Shown one piece after another: positions 9,612 to 18,654 of a DNA stretch of 64,000 nt. The stretch's first letter is position 1; each line of letters begins with the position of its first letter. A program made the translations under genes and the position numbers. The notes beneath the pieces were generated by a model. That model was not told the origin of the DNA. It saw only the letters and a list, made by a program, of their open reading frames with translations, and searched no databases. Origin of the DNA: Streptomyces sp. R33 (GTDB taxonomy: Bacteria > Actinomycetota > Actinomycetes > Streptomycetales > Streptomycetaceae); the NCBI RefSeq assembly GCF_041200175.1, contig NZ_CP165727.1:8488001-8552000 (forward strand), given 5' to 3'.

Positions 9612-10019
9612 ATGACAGCCGATGAGACGCCTCTGGAAGTGTCGGTTCTTGCAGGCACCGCATCAGAGGGGGCTGAGACGAGGGCCCGGGACGCGCGCCG
9701 CATTGAGGGGTGGTCGATCGTCTGGATGCTCCTCGCCATGCTGATCTGGGGATGCTTCATCTTCCTCTTGGTCGCCGACTACGGCCCCGAGGTGTCCTCA
9801 TACAAGGGGACCCACGCCGTGTGCCAGAGCCCGCTAAGCGACCCGTGGCCTCAGGACAGAGTCTGCCGCAGCGACGAGTTGCGGCAGTGGCCCGCGCTGG
9901 TGGGCATCCTCGCCCTGGCGTCCGTAGCGACCGTCACCGCAGCGGCAACCATGGTGTACGCCAAGGTCCTCGCCCGCCTGGCCCACAGCGACGGGTCCGG
10001 CGTGCGGCCACAAAGCTGA
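9612..10019 (+). CDS. two-helix membrane protein of unknown function (135 aa)
   Basis: ATG 9612 follows a strong GGAGGGG ribosome site. Two hydrophobic helices (about residues 37-57, SIVWMLLAMLIWGCFIFLLV, and 97-121, ALVGILALASVATVTAAATM) bracket an extracytoplasmic loop of about 40 residues. Two cysteines in that loop (HAVCQSPL and DRVCRSDEL) could form a disulfide. I do not recognise the family. It begins just after the IS256 remnant and has no operon partner. Confidence 0.65.
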   Translation: MTADETPLEVSVLAGTASEGAETRARDARRIEGWSIVWMLLAMLIWGCFIFLLVADYGPEVSSYKGTHAVCQSPLSDPWPQDRVCRSDELRQWPALVGILALASVATVTAAATMVYAKVLARLAHSDGSGVRPQS

Positions 10020-10786
10020 GGTTCCGTCTGCGTGGACCCCAGAAGGCCGCCTCTGGTCACCACGCCACCGTGAAGGCATCAGTACAGCCGTCCTGAACCC
10101 CGTGCAGATCACCGCGGCGAGAAACCTGCGCGGAGCGCACTTGTCATGGGCCGCTCCCAGCTGTCCGATCCCGCAAGGATCTGGCTGGTGAGATGCACGC
10201 GCCGTGGCATCGATGGCCCGACGCGGTTCGTTGCTCCCGCCCCTCCCGCCCCTGCCGCCCCGGCTCAGCTCCGGGAGAAGCCCCTCCCGGCCCTGCTGTT
10301 CTGTGCCATGGGCTGCTACGTGCTGCTCTGGTGCGGGGACGGCCCTGCCGTGGAACGACAGCCACAGTGGCGGCGGAACGGCGCTGCGCCCCCGGTGGGG
10401 AGCTGCCCCGACCTGGATCCCGTTCGTGCTGTTGAACGCCGTCCTGATGGCGGTGGCGGCGTGGATCTGACCCATCGGATACCAGTGGGTTTGGCGCGGC
10501 ATCAAGTACAACGTGCTCCTGGCACCGGCTGCTGGGCCGTGTGCCGGTGGGTGTCGAGACGGGAACGCTGATCGCAACCACAGTCGTCGCATTCACCCGA
10601 GTGGAGTAATCGGCCGATGGCCTGACGGGTGGATCTACGCCGAATGGGCGACGATGATCTCATCGTCCGGCGTACGGAGACCTCCCCGCCGACTTCATCC
10701 ACGTGCGGTCGATCCGGGCGTTCGGAATACGGCACCCCGGCATTTTCGCCCGCATGGGAAACCCTTACCCGCATTCGGGGTGTTCC
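10020..10786. other. gene-poor stretch with eroded coding sequence
   Basis: No intact gene is supported. Around 10410-10560 the plus strand reads WIPFVLLNAVLMAVAAW and then, after stops, GYQWVWRGIKYNVLLAPAA. These look like pieces of a membrane protein but cannot be assigned. Confidence 0.3.
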
Positions 10787-12004
10787 ATGAAACAAAAGCA
10801 TTTCGCAACCGCGGCTGCGCTCGTGTGCGGCCTTGCCATAATGGGCCCGGTATCGGCAGCCTCCCCCCACGCACGCGCCGCTTCGGCCCCTGCCTCCGAG
10901 GAAAAATCTCCCACCTGTCCCTCGTCCAATGCCCCGCCCGGAACGGGCTCACGGATATCCGCCGCCGACGCTGCCGAGATCGCCCGTATTCACAACGACG
11001 CGCGCCGGGCAGCCGTTCAGAAGTACAGCCCCGGCTCCTCCGTGGTTTCTGTCGCATGGAACCCCAAGCTTGCCTGTGACGCGCAGGCCTGGGCAGATGA
11101 CCCTGCATCCAGCCAGGGCGGCGGACTGCACCACAGCAGCCGTGACACCAACGGCAACGAGGGTGAGAACCTTTTCAATGCTTTCCCTGGCCCGGCGCGG
11201 CCGCTGATGGCACTGGACCCCTCCGTGAGTTTCAGCTGGACGGCGGAGAAGCCAAAATTCGACGCCGACAACAATGCCCCGATCAACAGCAATGCATCCG
11301 CGGGCACCAATTACCGTGCGTGGGGTCATTACTCCCAGATGATATGGATGTCTCCCGCGTCAGCGACCACGGCAGTCGGTTGCGGCGTGAAAGAGGGCGT
11401 GCCCGTGGCGGGCAGTACGGGCTGGATTCTGGTGTGCCGGTACGCCGCGGCAGGCAATATCAACGGGCAGCGGGCCGTCGCCCCGGCTGCGGCACCAGCC
11501 GCGGGCTGTGACCCGGCCGCTGTCAACCGGGCGCCGACCGCTGGCGCGGAAGCCCAGGCGAGGGCTGCCGTGATCTGCCTGATCAACGCGCAGCGCACAC
11601 AGCGCGGGCTGCCTGCCCTCACCGTCAACCAGCCGCTGACCAACGCGGCCCAGCAGCATGCCGCCGCATCCGTGCAGCTGAAGTGGTGGGGGCCGGGCAA
11701 GGACCCCCACCGTAACCCCCAGACCGGCTCGACACCGCAGAGCCGCATCCAGGCGGCCGCATACTGCCCGAACCCCCGGTCGTGGGAGTTCAGTGAGATC
11801 ACGTACACGGGCTGGGGCGGATCGGGAACCCCGCAGGCCGCCGTCAACTGGTGGATGAACAGCCCCGGCCATCGCGCCATCATCCTCAAGTCGTCCCTGC
11901 GTGACATCGGCGCGGCGGCCCTGCCCGGAGCGGCGGACCCGGCCGGCGCATCGTCGTCCAACACCGGCACCTACGTCGTGGACTTCGGACGCTGCCAGCA
12001 GTGA
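10787..12004 (+). CDS. secreted protein with two CAP/SCP domains (405 aa)
   Basis: A signal peptide (MKQKHFATAAALVCGLAIMG to about Ala32) directs export. The first CAP domain (about residues 55-250) resembles the eukaryote-type PR-1/SCP fold, with HNDARRAAV, GLHHSS, GENLF and GHYSQMIW. The second (about 280-400) is the bacterial type, with VICLINAQRTQRGLPAL, HAAASVQL, WMNSPGHRAIIL and IGAAAL. The GHYSQMIW and NSPGHR histidines are the usual CAP cavity residues. Two different CAP subtypes in tandem is unusual. I chose ATG 10787 because it gives a proper signal peptide. It acts outside the cell; the substrate or target is unknown. Confidence 0.88.
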   Translation: MKQKHFATAAALVCGLAIMGPVSAASPHARAASAPASEEKSPTCPSSNAPPGTGSRISAADAAEIARIHNDARRAAVQKYSPGSSVVSVAWNPKLACDAQAWADDPASSQGGGLHHSSRDTNGNEGENLFNAFPGPARPLMALDPSVSFSWTAEKPKFDADNNAPINSNASAGTNYRAWGHYSQMIWMSPASATTAVGCGVKEGVPVAGSTGWILVCRYAAAGNINGQRAVAPAAAPAAGCDPAAVNRAPTAGAEAQARAAVICLINAQRTQRGLPALTVNQPLTNAAQQHAAASVQLKWWGPGKDPHRNPQTGSTPQSRIQAAAYCPNPRSWEFSEITYTGWGGSGTPQAAVNWWMNSPGHRAIILKSSLRDIGAAALPGAADPAGASSSNTGTYVVDFGRCQQ

Positions 12005-12303
12005 CTCCCCGCGGGAGCTTGGCCGCCGCGCCGGACGTCGCCTTGGTGACCCGGGCGCCCGTGCCCGTCGCCCCGGCCAGCTCCCTGCTTCCGCGGCCGT
12101 CCGGCGCACTGCGGCCGCAGCTCGGGCGGCTGGCCCCGTACGGCGACACGCGCGGCCGGCGACGACCAGGTCGCCGGCCCGCAGGCCGGACACCGCGAAG
12201 CCGGTCTCCTCGCCTGGCCGCCAGATCGCGGGGGCCACCCGCTGGTGCCGGGCTGACCGGCTCGACCTCTCGGACGTCGGCGCCATCACCGGCACCCTGC
12301 TAC

Positions 12304-12540
12304 TCAGCCCAGCAGCCACTGCCCGCCTCGTGACCTCGCGCGCCTCAAGGGGCATTGCCCGTCCTCATTCAGCTCCACCACGAGTCCAAACAAGCCGGCG
12401 CGCTCACAGGCAAGCACCCGGGCGAGGGCTTCCGTGGCCTGCGAGGTCACCCACTGCGCCTCTACCTCGTCAGCGGGGGAGAGCCCCAGCACCGCGTAGT
12501 CCGGCGACTGAGTTGCGGGGGTGGCATCGAGCTGGCTCAT
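12304..12540 (-). CDS. small hypothetical protein (78 aa)
   Basis: Reading from ATG 12540 behind an AGGAG ribosome site (12551-12555 on the plus strand), the 78-aa product starts MSQLDATPATQSPDYAVLGL. It contains a probable amphipathic helix (AQWVTSQATEALARVLACE) and ends in a basic tail. I do not recognise the family. It sits immediately beside the IS701 insertion at 12600, so its promoter may have been displaced. The interval 12005-12303 shows no supported gene. Confidence 0.5.
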   Translation of the reverse strand: MSQLDATPATQSPDYAVLGLSPADEVEAQWVTSQATEALARVLACERAGLFGLVVELNEDGQCPLRRARSRGGQWLLG

Positions 12541-12599
12541 CGGATGGGCACTCCTTGGGATCGCACGGTGCGCGCCACTCACGCGGCGTCTTCACCTAG

Positions 12600-13997
12600 T
12601 ACTGCAACGGTGCTTGTCGTGATGGTTGGGCAGTTTCTGGTGGTGTGTGGCCGCGTCGTTTGTAGTGACTGACGCGGGCCTGGAACTGTCGTCGCCGGCG
12701 CCAGTGTGACCAGTGCAGGACGTGGTCGATGGTCGGGCGGGGCCGGGTGAGCCGGCTGATCAGGCGTCGGATTTCGGGCAGGGTGAGGGGTATGAGCTGG
12801 GAGGATCCGTTTCTGCTTTGCCCGTCTGGAGTTCGCGGGCTCGCAGGACGGTGAGGCAGGCGTGGGTGGCCATGGCCAGGGTCATGTGGCGGTGCCAGCC
12901 GTCGTAGCGGCGGACCTGGTAGTCGTCCAGGCCGCACTCCTGTTTCGCGGTCTGGAAGCATTCCTCGACCGCCCACCGGGCGCCCGCGATGCGGATCAGC
13001 TCATCCAGTGTGGTCTCGGCGGGGCAGTAGGCGATGTAGTAGGAGATCTCCTCGGGCCGGCGGACACTGCGGCGGGCGATCACCCAGTGCCGGCGGTCCT
13101 CGCGGTGCCAGGGCCTCACCTCGACTCTCGCCCAGTCGTAGACCCGCGGGCCATGGGCCCCCATCCCGCAGGAACGGCGTTTCCACTTCTGCCTCGGGAG
13201 ACCGGGGAACAGGTCGTGGACGGGGTGGTCGATCGCCCAGCGGGTGACGACGGTGTCGTGCCGGGTGGTGGCCATGACGTGGAAGACGTCGGCTTGCTCG
13301 AGCTCCGTGCGCCAGCCCTTGGAGAAGCCGTAAGCGGCATCCGCGGTCATCCACCGGAACGGAATCCGGCCTGTGATCGCCCGGCGGACCATGGCCTTGG
13401 CCATCACCACCTTCGTCTCGAAGGCGACCGTGTCCTCAATGCCGGCAGCCCGGCACCGTTCCCGGTCTTCCGTCCATGACGTGGGCAGATACAGACGGCG
13501 GTCGATCAACGTGCGGGCCCGGCCGCCGGCATAGGCGAGGAACACTCCGATCTGGGAGTTTTCTGTCCGCCCGGCGGTGCCGGAGTGCTGGCGTTGGACC
13601 CCGGCCGAGCGGACACCCTTCTTCAGGAACCCCGTGTCGTCCACGATCAGCACCGCTTCCGGGTCTCCGAGGTGCTCGACGACGTAGTCCCGCACGTCGG
13701 CCAGGACCTCATCGGCGTCCCAGTCGATCCGGTTCAGCAGCCGGTGGATCCGGTCCGGACCCCCATGCCCGGCCTCCTCGGCAAGCGTCCATCCGTTCTT
13801 CCGTTCCAGCGGAGCTATCAGTCCCCGCATATAGGCAAGAGCCGACTCCCGCGGCTCCGACCTGGAGAAACGGTGCACGAACCGCTCATGCAAAGCCTTC
13901 AGTTCACCAGCCCACAACCGGGCATCTGCAAGTTCCCCACCCATGACCTGAACAACGACCGAACTGCCCAACCGTCACGGCAAACACCGTTGCAGTA
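12600..13997 (-). mobile_element. complete IS701-family insertion sequence
   Basis: The 1398-bp element has near-perfect terminal repeats (TACTGCAACGG at the very ends, with similarity continuing about 35 bp through GGTTGGGCAGTT). It is flanked by CTAG on both sides (12596-12599 and 13998-14001), matching the four-base YTAR target duplication known for IS701. It contains one open transposase gene on the minus strand. Confidence 0.92.
12760..13944 (-). CDS. IS701-family transposase (394 aa)
   Basis: This is a DDE-type transposase of the IS701 group: AVLIVDDTGFLKKGVRSAGV with the first catalytic Asp, TADAAYGFSKGWRTEL with the second, and ARWAVEECFQTAKQECGLDDY with the catalytic Glu. ATG 13944 (MGGELADARLW) was chosen; an upstream TTG would add nine residues. 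The frame is open at full family length inside intact terminal repeats, so it is probably functional. Confidence 0.93.
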   Translation of the reverse strand: MGGELADARLWAGELKALHERFVHRFSRSEPRESALAYMRGLIAPLERKNGWTLAEEAGHGGPDRIHRLLNRIDWDADEVLADVRDYVVEHLGDPEAVLIVDDTGFLKKGVRSAGVQRQHSGTAGRTENSQIGVFLAYAGGRARTLIDRRLYLPTSWTEDRERCRAAGIEDTVAFETKVVMAKAMVRRAITGRIPFRWMTADAAYGFSKGWRTELEQADVFHVMATTRHDTVVTRWAIDHPVHDLFPGLPRQKWKRRSCGMGAHGPRVYDWARVEVRPWHREDRRHWVIARRSVRRPEEISYYIAYCPAETTLDELIRIAGARWAVEECFQTAKQECGLDDYQVRRYDGWHRHMTLAMATHACLTVLRARELQTGKAETDPPSSYPSPCPKSDA

Positions 13998-14164
13998 CTA
14001 GCCCTCCGGGCGGGGGTTTCGGCGTTGATGGCCAGGTCAGGTAGCTAAGTTGTATGCCTGCATCACCTGATAGTTGCTCCGGCTTGTGAACGGCAGCCAA
14101 AACCACGGCGACAGACAGCGCCGGGCGCGAATCCGGTCCGGGCCACGGACATGCCGGGTCAGAG

Positions 14165-14710
14165 TCAGGGGGAGACGCCAGCTTGTCCGCGCTGGTTGAG
14201 CGCTCGGGTGAGTTCGCGGTTGGCCTCCCGGGCCGCCTTCAGGTCCGCCTGGGCGTCCTCAAGGGCCTCGGTCAGCTCCACGTTGCGTTGCTCAAGCCGG
14301 GTGACAGTGCGTTGGAGCTCGTCGACATCGAGGGCGGCGTCGAGGCCGGACTCCCGCCAAGCCTGCTCGCCCAGCTCGGCGGAGAGGCGCCTCTCCAACT
14401 GTTGGACGCGCCCGGCGAGCCGGGTATTTCGGGCCTGTGCGTGGGCGAGGTCGGCTTGGAGGGATGCGCGGCTCACTGTGTGCGCGCCGGACGCGGGGTC
14501 GCGTTCGCCGGGCTCGGCCTCGGCCGCGTGGATCAGGGCGAGCAGGTCTTGGTGGCGGTAGAGGAACGTACGGTCCACCCCGGCCTGGCGGGCGATCCCG
14601 GAGACGCTGATGCGGCTCCCGCGCTGGGCAGCGGCCGCCACTGCCTTCATCACCCGCTGCCGGCGTCGCTCGGAATCGGCCTTGCGGCCGTCGCTCATCG
14701 CGGCACTCAC
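14165..14710 (-). CDS. DUF6262-family protein, TnpC-like accessory of recombinase operon
   Basis: This 181-aa protein begins with a small helix-turn-helix (RGSRISVSGIARQAGVDRTFLYRH), followed by a long coiled coil (about residues 80-170, with ARNTRLAGRVQQLERRL and VTRLEQRNVELTEALEDA). DUF6262 proteins accompany paired tyrosine recombinases in Tn554-like elements, and here the gene overlaps the end of one by GTGA, indicating coupled translation. It probably binds DNA and assists the recombinase. GTG 14710 or ATG 14698 could be the start. It is the only intact member of this operon. Confidence 0.75.
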   Translation of the reverse strand: MSAAMSDGRKADSERRRQRVMKAVAAAAQRGSRISVSGIARQAGVDRTFLYRHQDLLALIHAAEAEPGERDPASGAHTVSRASLQADLAHAQARNTRLAGRVQQLERRLSAELGEQAWRESGLDAALDVDELQRTVTRLEQRNVELTEALEDAQADLKAAREANRELTRALNQRGQAGVSP

Positions 14711-17189
14711 GCTGACCTCCTGGGCCGCACGTCGGGCCGCGGCTGTCGGATGCGGGGCATTCCCAGCATCACGCTGCGCCCGCGGCGGACGATCGACACC
14801 GCTTGTCCGATCTGGGCCTGTTCCTCCTCGGTGAGATCGTCCAGGTCCGCCCTGACGCGGTTGATCAGGCGCCGGACCCGGCGGACTTCCTCGTCGGACG
14901 GCATGGCCTCGCTGCGGGCCCAGTCGTCCGCCTCGAAGGCCGACATCAGCTTCTCGCGGCTGCGCAGGAGGTCGGCGAGGTACGCCTCGAGGTCCGGGAG
15001 GTAGGAGACGTCGGTGCTGAAGTGCTCGCAGCCCAGGCAGCGGAACCGCAATGGGCAGCTCTGCCCGCCGGCAGCGACGTTGGAGGGCTCCCTACAGACG
15101 CCGTATGCGGTGGCGACCTCGCCGATCTCCCGTCGGACGTGCTCAGAGTCCAGGAGCCCCTGGGCCTTGCGCCACACCCGGTTGCCGTGCCGGTCGAACT
15201 GCAGGACTGTGACCCGGTCGATCGCCTCGCGGCGGCGATCCTGGCCGATGCGGTAGTACGCCTGGGAGGTCATCAGTTGCCGGTGGTCCATGAGTTCCTT
15301 GAGGACTTCCGGCGCCACGCCCTGGTCGGCGTGCCGCTGAGCGAAGCTGTGTCGGTAGGCGTAGGGGAAGACCTTCCTCTTGTCGAATGGCAGCATCTTA
15401 ATGACCGGCTGGCCGTCCTCTTCGACCTCGACGGGGACGAGAAATTCGGGCAGGATTGTGACCCAGGCCCGGTGCTGGTCCCAGATCCCGGAGATCGGCT
15501 TGGTCCCAGCCGGATTCGACACCGAAGACGGCAGGAGTTTCAGCTGGGCCGCCGCCGTGTTCGGGAAGCGCTGGCGCACGCGTTCCTGCTGGGCGGTGAT
15601 CACAGCGGCGGTGGCCTTGGCGATGGGAGCCTTCGGCTCAGCCGGTACGACTTGTGGTTGTCATAGACCAGGACGGGGCTGCCGTCCGGGTCGCGCTCCA
15701 GGCAGTCCAGGGGCAGCTGGCAGATCTCGTCCGGCCGGCGCCCGGTATCGATCAGCAGCTCGGTACAGACCCGCACCTCCGTCCCGCTCATCTCCTCCAG
15801 CAGCACCAGGTTGTCGCAGAGCTGGAGTATCACCTCGTCGGGCAGGTCCTTGCCAGCCTCGCTGTCCTCGGGCTCGTCCGGGATGTCCTCGGCGCCCATC
15901 GCGAAGTCCGCCCGGAGCCCTTCGAGGACCTGGCCCCCCGCCGTGAGGCCGAGGGTCCGCCACCGGTTCAACACCTGGCGGACGGTGCGGGCGATCCGCA
16001 GCCACTGGTGGGCGGTCAACAGCCCGTTCTGCGCCTGGAACGCGAGGCGGGTGCAGAACGCGGTGATGTCGCTCCGGTCGAGCAACGCCACCACCTGGCC
16101 GCTGTCCTCCCGTTGCAGGTGGAGACTCTTCGACAGCGCCGCGAGCGCGTTGATCCGGCCTTGCAGCCCGTGTCCGGCGTTCTTTCCCCGGCGCCGAGGC
16201 AGGTCATCGGCCGCCCAAAGCTTCGCCGCTTCCCGCAGAGCCGGCTGACGGATCCCGGTGAAGTCCGCCGAGCCGGAGAAGCCGAACACGGTCAGGTCCC
16301 AAACATCGAGCCGCATCTCCTCCTCGGGCGTCGCGCCGAGGCGGCGCAGCGTCTTGCGCATCGTGCCGATCAGGGTCACGGCATGGCCGCGCAGTCCCGC
16401 AGCCGCCGGATCGCCGAGCCCGTCCAGGCTCTCGCACCGCAGCGCGCGCAGCCGCTCGCAGATCGAGCGGAGCCAGTACCCGTACGTCTTCATCCCGGCG
16501 GCGGTCCGCATCTGCACGCAGTAAAGGAGCTCAGCGACCAGGCGCCGCGGCAGGCCCCGCATGCTGACTTCGCCGCCCATAGAGATCGGTGCCGTGGTCT
16601 TCCGCCACGCTTCTTCGTCTCCGCCGTAGGTGCCCGTGGTCTTCGCCTTGTTCAGCCGCTGCCGGTGGGCGTCGCAGTACGGCGTGCTCAAGCTGACACG
16701 CTGTCGCAGACAGGCCACCACCTCGCAGACACTGTGGCCGGGCAGCGCCTGGGGCACCGGGTGCGTCAGGAACTCCTCCAAGCTGACCTGCAGGCGCGGC
16801 GTCCGCTGGTAGTGGTGGTTCTGGCACAGGCCGGCTCCGGGGCTCCGCCACGGCCGCTGACAGCCCGGCAGGCGGCACAGCTCCTGCCGGACGTGCTGGG
16901 CGTTGTACCTCGAAGCCGCCCCCAGGAACTCCTCCAAGCCCAGGCCGGACTGGTTGAGCCGGATCCGGCACCCCGAGCAGAGAGGACCGCTCCGCTCGTA
17001 CCCCTTGTCGCAGCCCTGCACCTGGCACTCCGGCATCCCGAGCACCGGGTGCTCCCGCGGGTAGAAGAGGACCCCCACCTCCCAGTCCCAGCTGATGCCC
17101 CTGAGGAACTCCGCGTCCAGAGCCTCCACCAGCTGGCGGGTGCGCGCCGCCTCCGTCGACGGCAGGACAGGAAGAGCGATCGCCGCCAT
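14707..17189 (-). pseudogene. Tn554-type tyrosine recombinase, split by frameshift
   Basis: Two abutting frames form one recombinase of about 825 aa. The upstream part (15600-17189, 529 aa) carries Cys-rich N-terminal segments (CQVQGCDKGYERSGPLCSGC) and the first catalytic arginine box, DTGRRPDEICQL. The downstream part (14707-15603, 298 aa) carries YAYRHSFAQRH, ELMDHRQLMTSQAYYRI with the tyrosine region, and a C-terminal Cys cluster. The frame breaks at about 15617, where one C seems missing before ATCGCCAAG. The two frames also overlap by GTGA, so reinitiation is formally possible, but the split runs through the catalytic domain. The first frame starts with an ATG overlapping the stop of the serine recombinase gene (TGATG). 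Confidence 0.8.
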
Positions 17190-18268
17190 CAGAGCTCACC
17201 CCGCGCGTGGAGCTCCCGGGGCGAGGGGACCCGCTCGATGGCCTCGCGCAGACGCGCCTGGTCCGGGATGAGGTACGGACGCGCCGACTCCGTCGAGGAC
17301 CTGGCGGGTGAGCCGTTCCATGAGATCGAGGTCGGCGCCCCTGCCCGGGCCGGCGAGCTGGGTACGGGTGGGGCGGCGCGGGCCGTTGGCCTGCGGGTCG
17401 GGCCCCTCGGCTTCGGCGAATGTCCGGTACAGCGAGGACAGACGGATTGCGCCCTGCGTTCTTCCCCGTCTTGATCGTCAGCTTCTTCGCGATCTCCGGA
17501 ACGGGGACGCCCTTGTGCTTCAGCGCGACGGCGAAGGTGAGCATGTCGTCGTCGATGACCTTCGGCCGTCCGGCGTGGTTGCCCTGGGCCGCCGCGGCAT
17601 ACTGGCCCTCCAGGGTCCTGTCCTGGATGTCGTTGCGTTCGATCTGCCCGGCGACGGCGAGGACGGCGAAGAACATGGCGCCCATGCCGCCCGGGTCGTA
17701 GATCCCGGTGAGCGGGCCGGCGAGGAGTTCGAGCTGGATGCCGCTGGCCTGGAGCTCGGCGGACAGCGTCATCAGCTCGGCCGCGTTCCTGGCCAGACGC
17801 TTGAGCTCGTCGACGGTGAAGATGACCGGCGTATCGGGCGCGACCTCCTTCAACTGGTGGGCCAGCGCGAGCGCCTTCTCCAGATCGGGCCGCACCTTGA
17901 CGCGGGTGCTGATCTGCTCCTTGAAGACCTTGTGCCACTGGGCGCGGTAGAGGGCTTCGAGCTGGCTCGCCAACTCCTGGCGGGCGGTCGACGTGCGGGC
18001 GTACCCGATCCGGATCGGCCGCTCGGTGCGGGGCGCGGGCACGATCGCGAGCGCCGGGCCCTGCTTCCACGCGCGGCCGGGCATCCGGTCGGAGGGGACG
18101 GGGATCTCCAGGTGCTCGCGGAGCGCGGGGACGAGGACGAAGGGGGAGGTGTGGTACTTCGAGGCGGTCTTCCCGCCCGGGTGCGGCAGGCGCTGCCGGC
18201 GGGCGCGTCACAGTTCGGGCAGTCGTGTCGTTCTGCCGCCGATGCGGCCTGATCGGCGTGAGATCCAT
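17189..18268 (-). pseudogene. serine recombinase (resolvase-like) with several frameshifts
   Basis: Pieced together from three frames, the product begins MDLTPIRP, has a zinc-binding HDCPNCDAPAGSACRTRAG segment, then KTASKYHTSPFVLVPALREH. The resolvase domain follows: IGYARTSTARQELASQLEAL with the catalytic Ser, FTVDELKRLARNAAELMTLS, and GPLTGIYDPGGMGAMFFAVL. Breaks occur near 18240, 18172, 17445 and 17290, mostly in C or G runs. The end overlaps the tyrosine recombinase start, so the three recombinase genes formed one operon. Either the operon is decayed or the assembly has indel errors here. The interval 18269-18480 holds no supported gene. Confidence 0.75.
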
Positions 18269-18479
18269 GGCGCCAGTCCCTCAGAAGTTTCTCGCACAAC
18301 ATGCGGGTTTCGGAGGGCTTTTGCGAAACGGCGACCTGCGGAAACGTGGTGGCGTCCGGGGCTCTCGAAGAATTCTCACCGATGGTCATTTATGAGAATC
18401 ACGCTGCGTGCGGCTGCGGCCCGGATTCAAGGCCGGTGAAGATCATGGATGGAGGCAGGCGGGTCGCTGGTCATCAGTT

Positions 18480-18570
18480 CGACCGCTGCGACACGGCCCG
18501 TTATGTTGGGCCGCACGGAAGATTTCAGTGGCCGACGCTGTGACCTGGGCGCTGAAATCTTCCATGCGTT
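18480..18570. repeat. palindromic repeat element, copy 1
   Basis: An inverted repeat GGAAGATTTCAG (18517-18528) pairs with CTGAAATCTTCC (18552-18563). The surrounding sequence (GGGCCGCACGGAAGATTTCA and onward) matches 24190-24260. It lies about 90 bases past the stop of the pentapeptide-repeat gene on the minus strand, so it may act as its terminator. In copy 2 it also lies beyond a pentapeptide-gene 3' end. Confidence 0.7.
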
Positions 18571-18654
18571 GGCTTGTTGTCGAATGGGCGCACCGGTTCT
18601 TCAGCGCGCGGTGGCTGTGGCGTTCGGCTGACCGTTGGCTGCAGGGGCAGTGGG

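Noticed and set aside
15654..17474. 606-codon plus-strand frame across the tyrosine recombinase region
   Set aside because: It lacks any recognisable domain and is the mirror of the recombinase coding frame.
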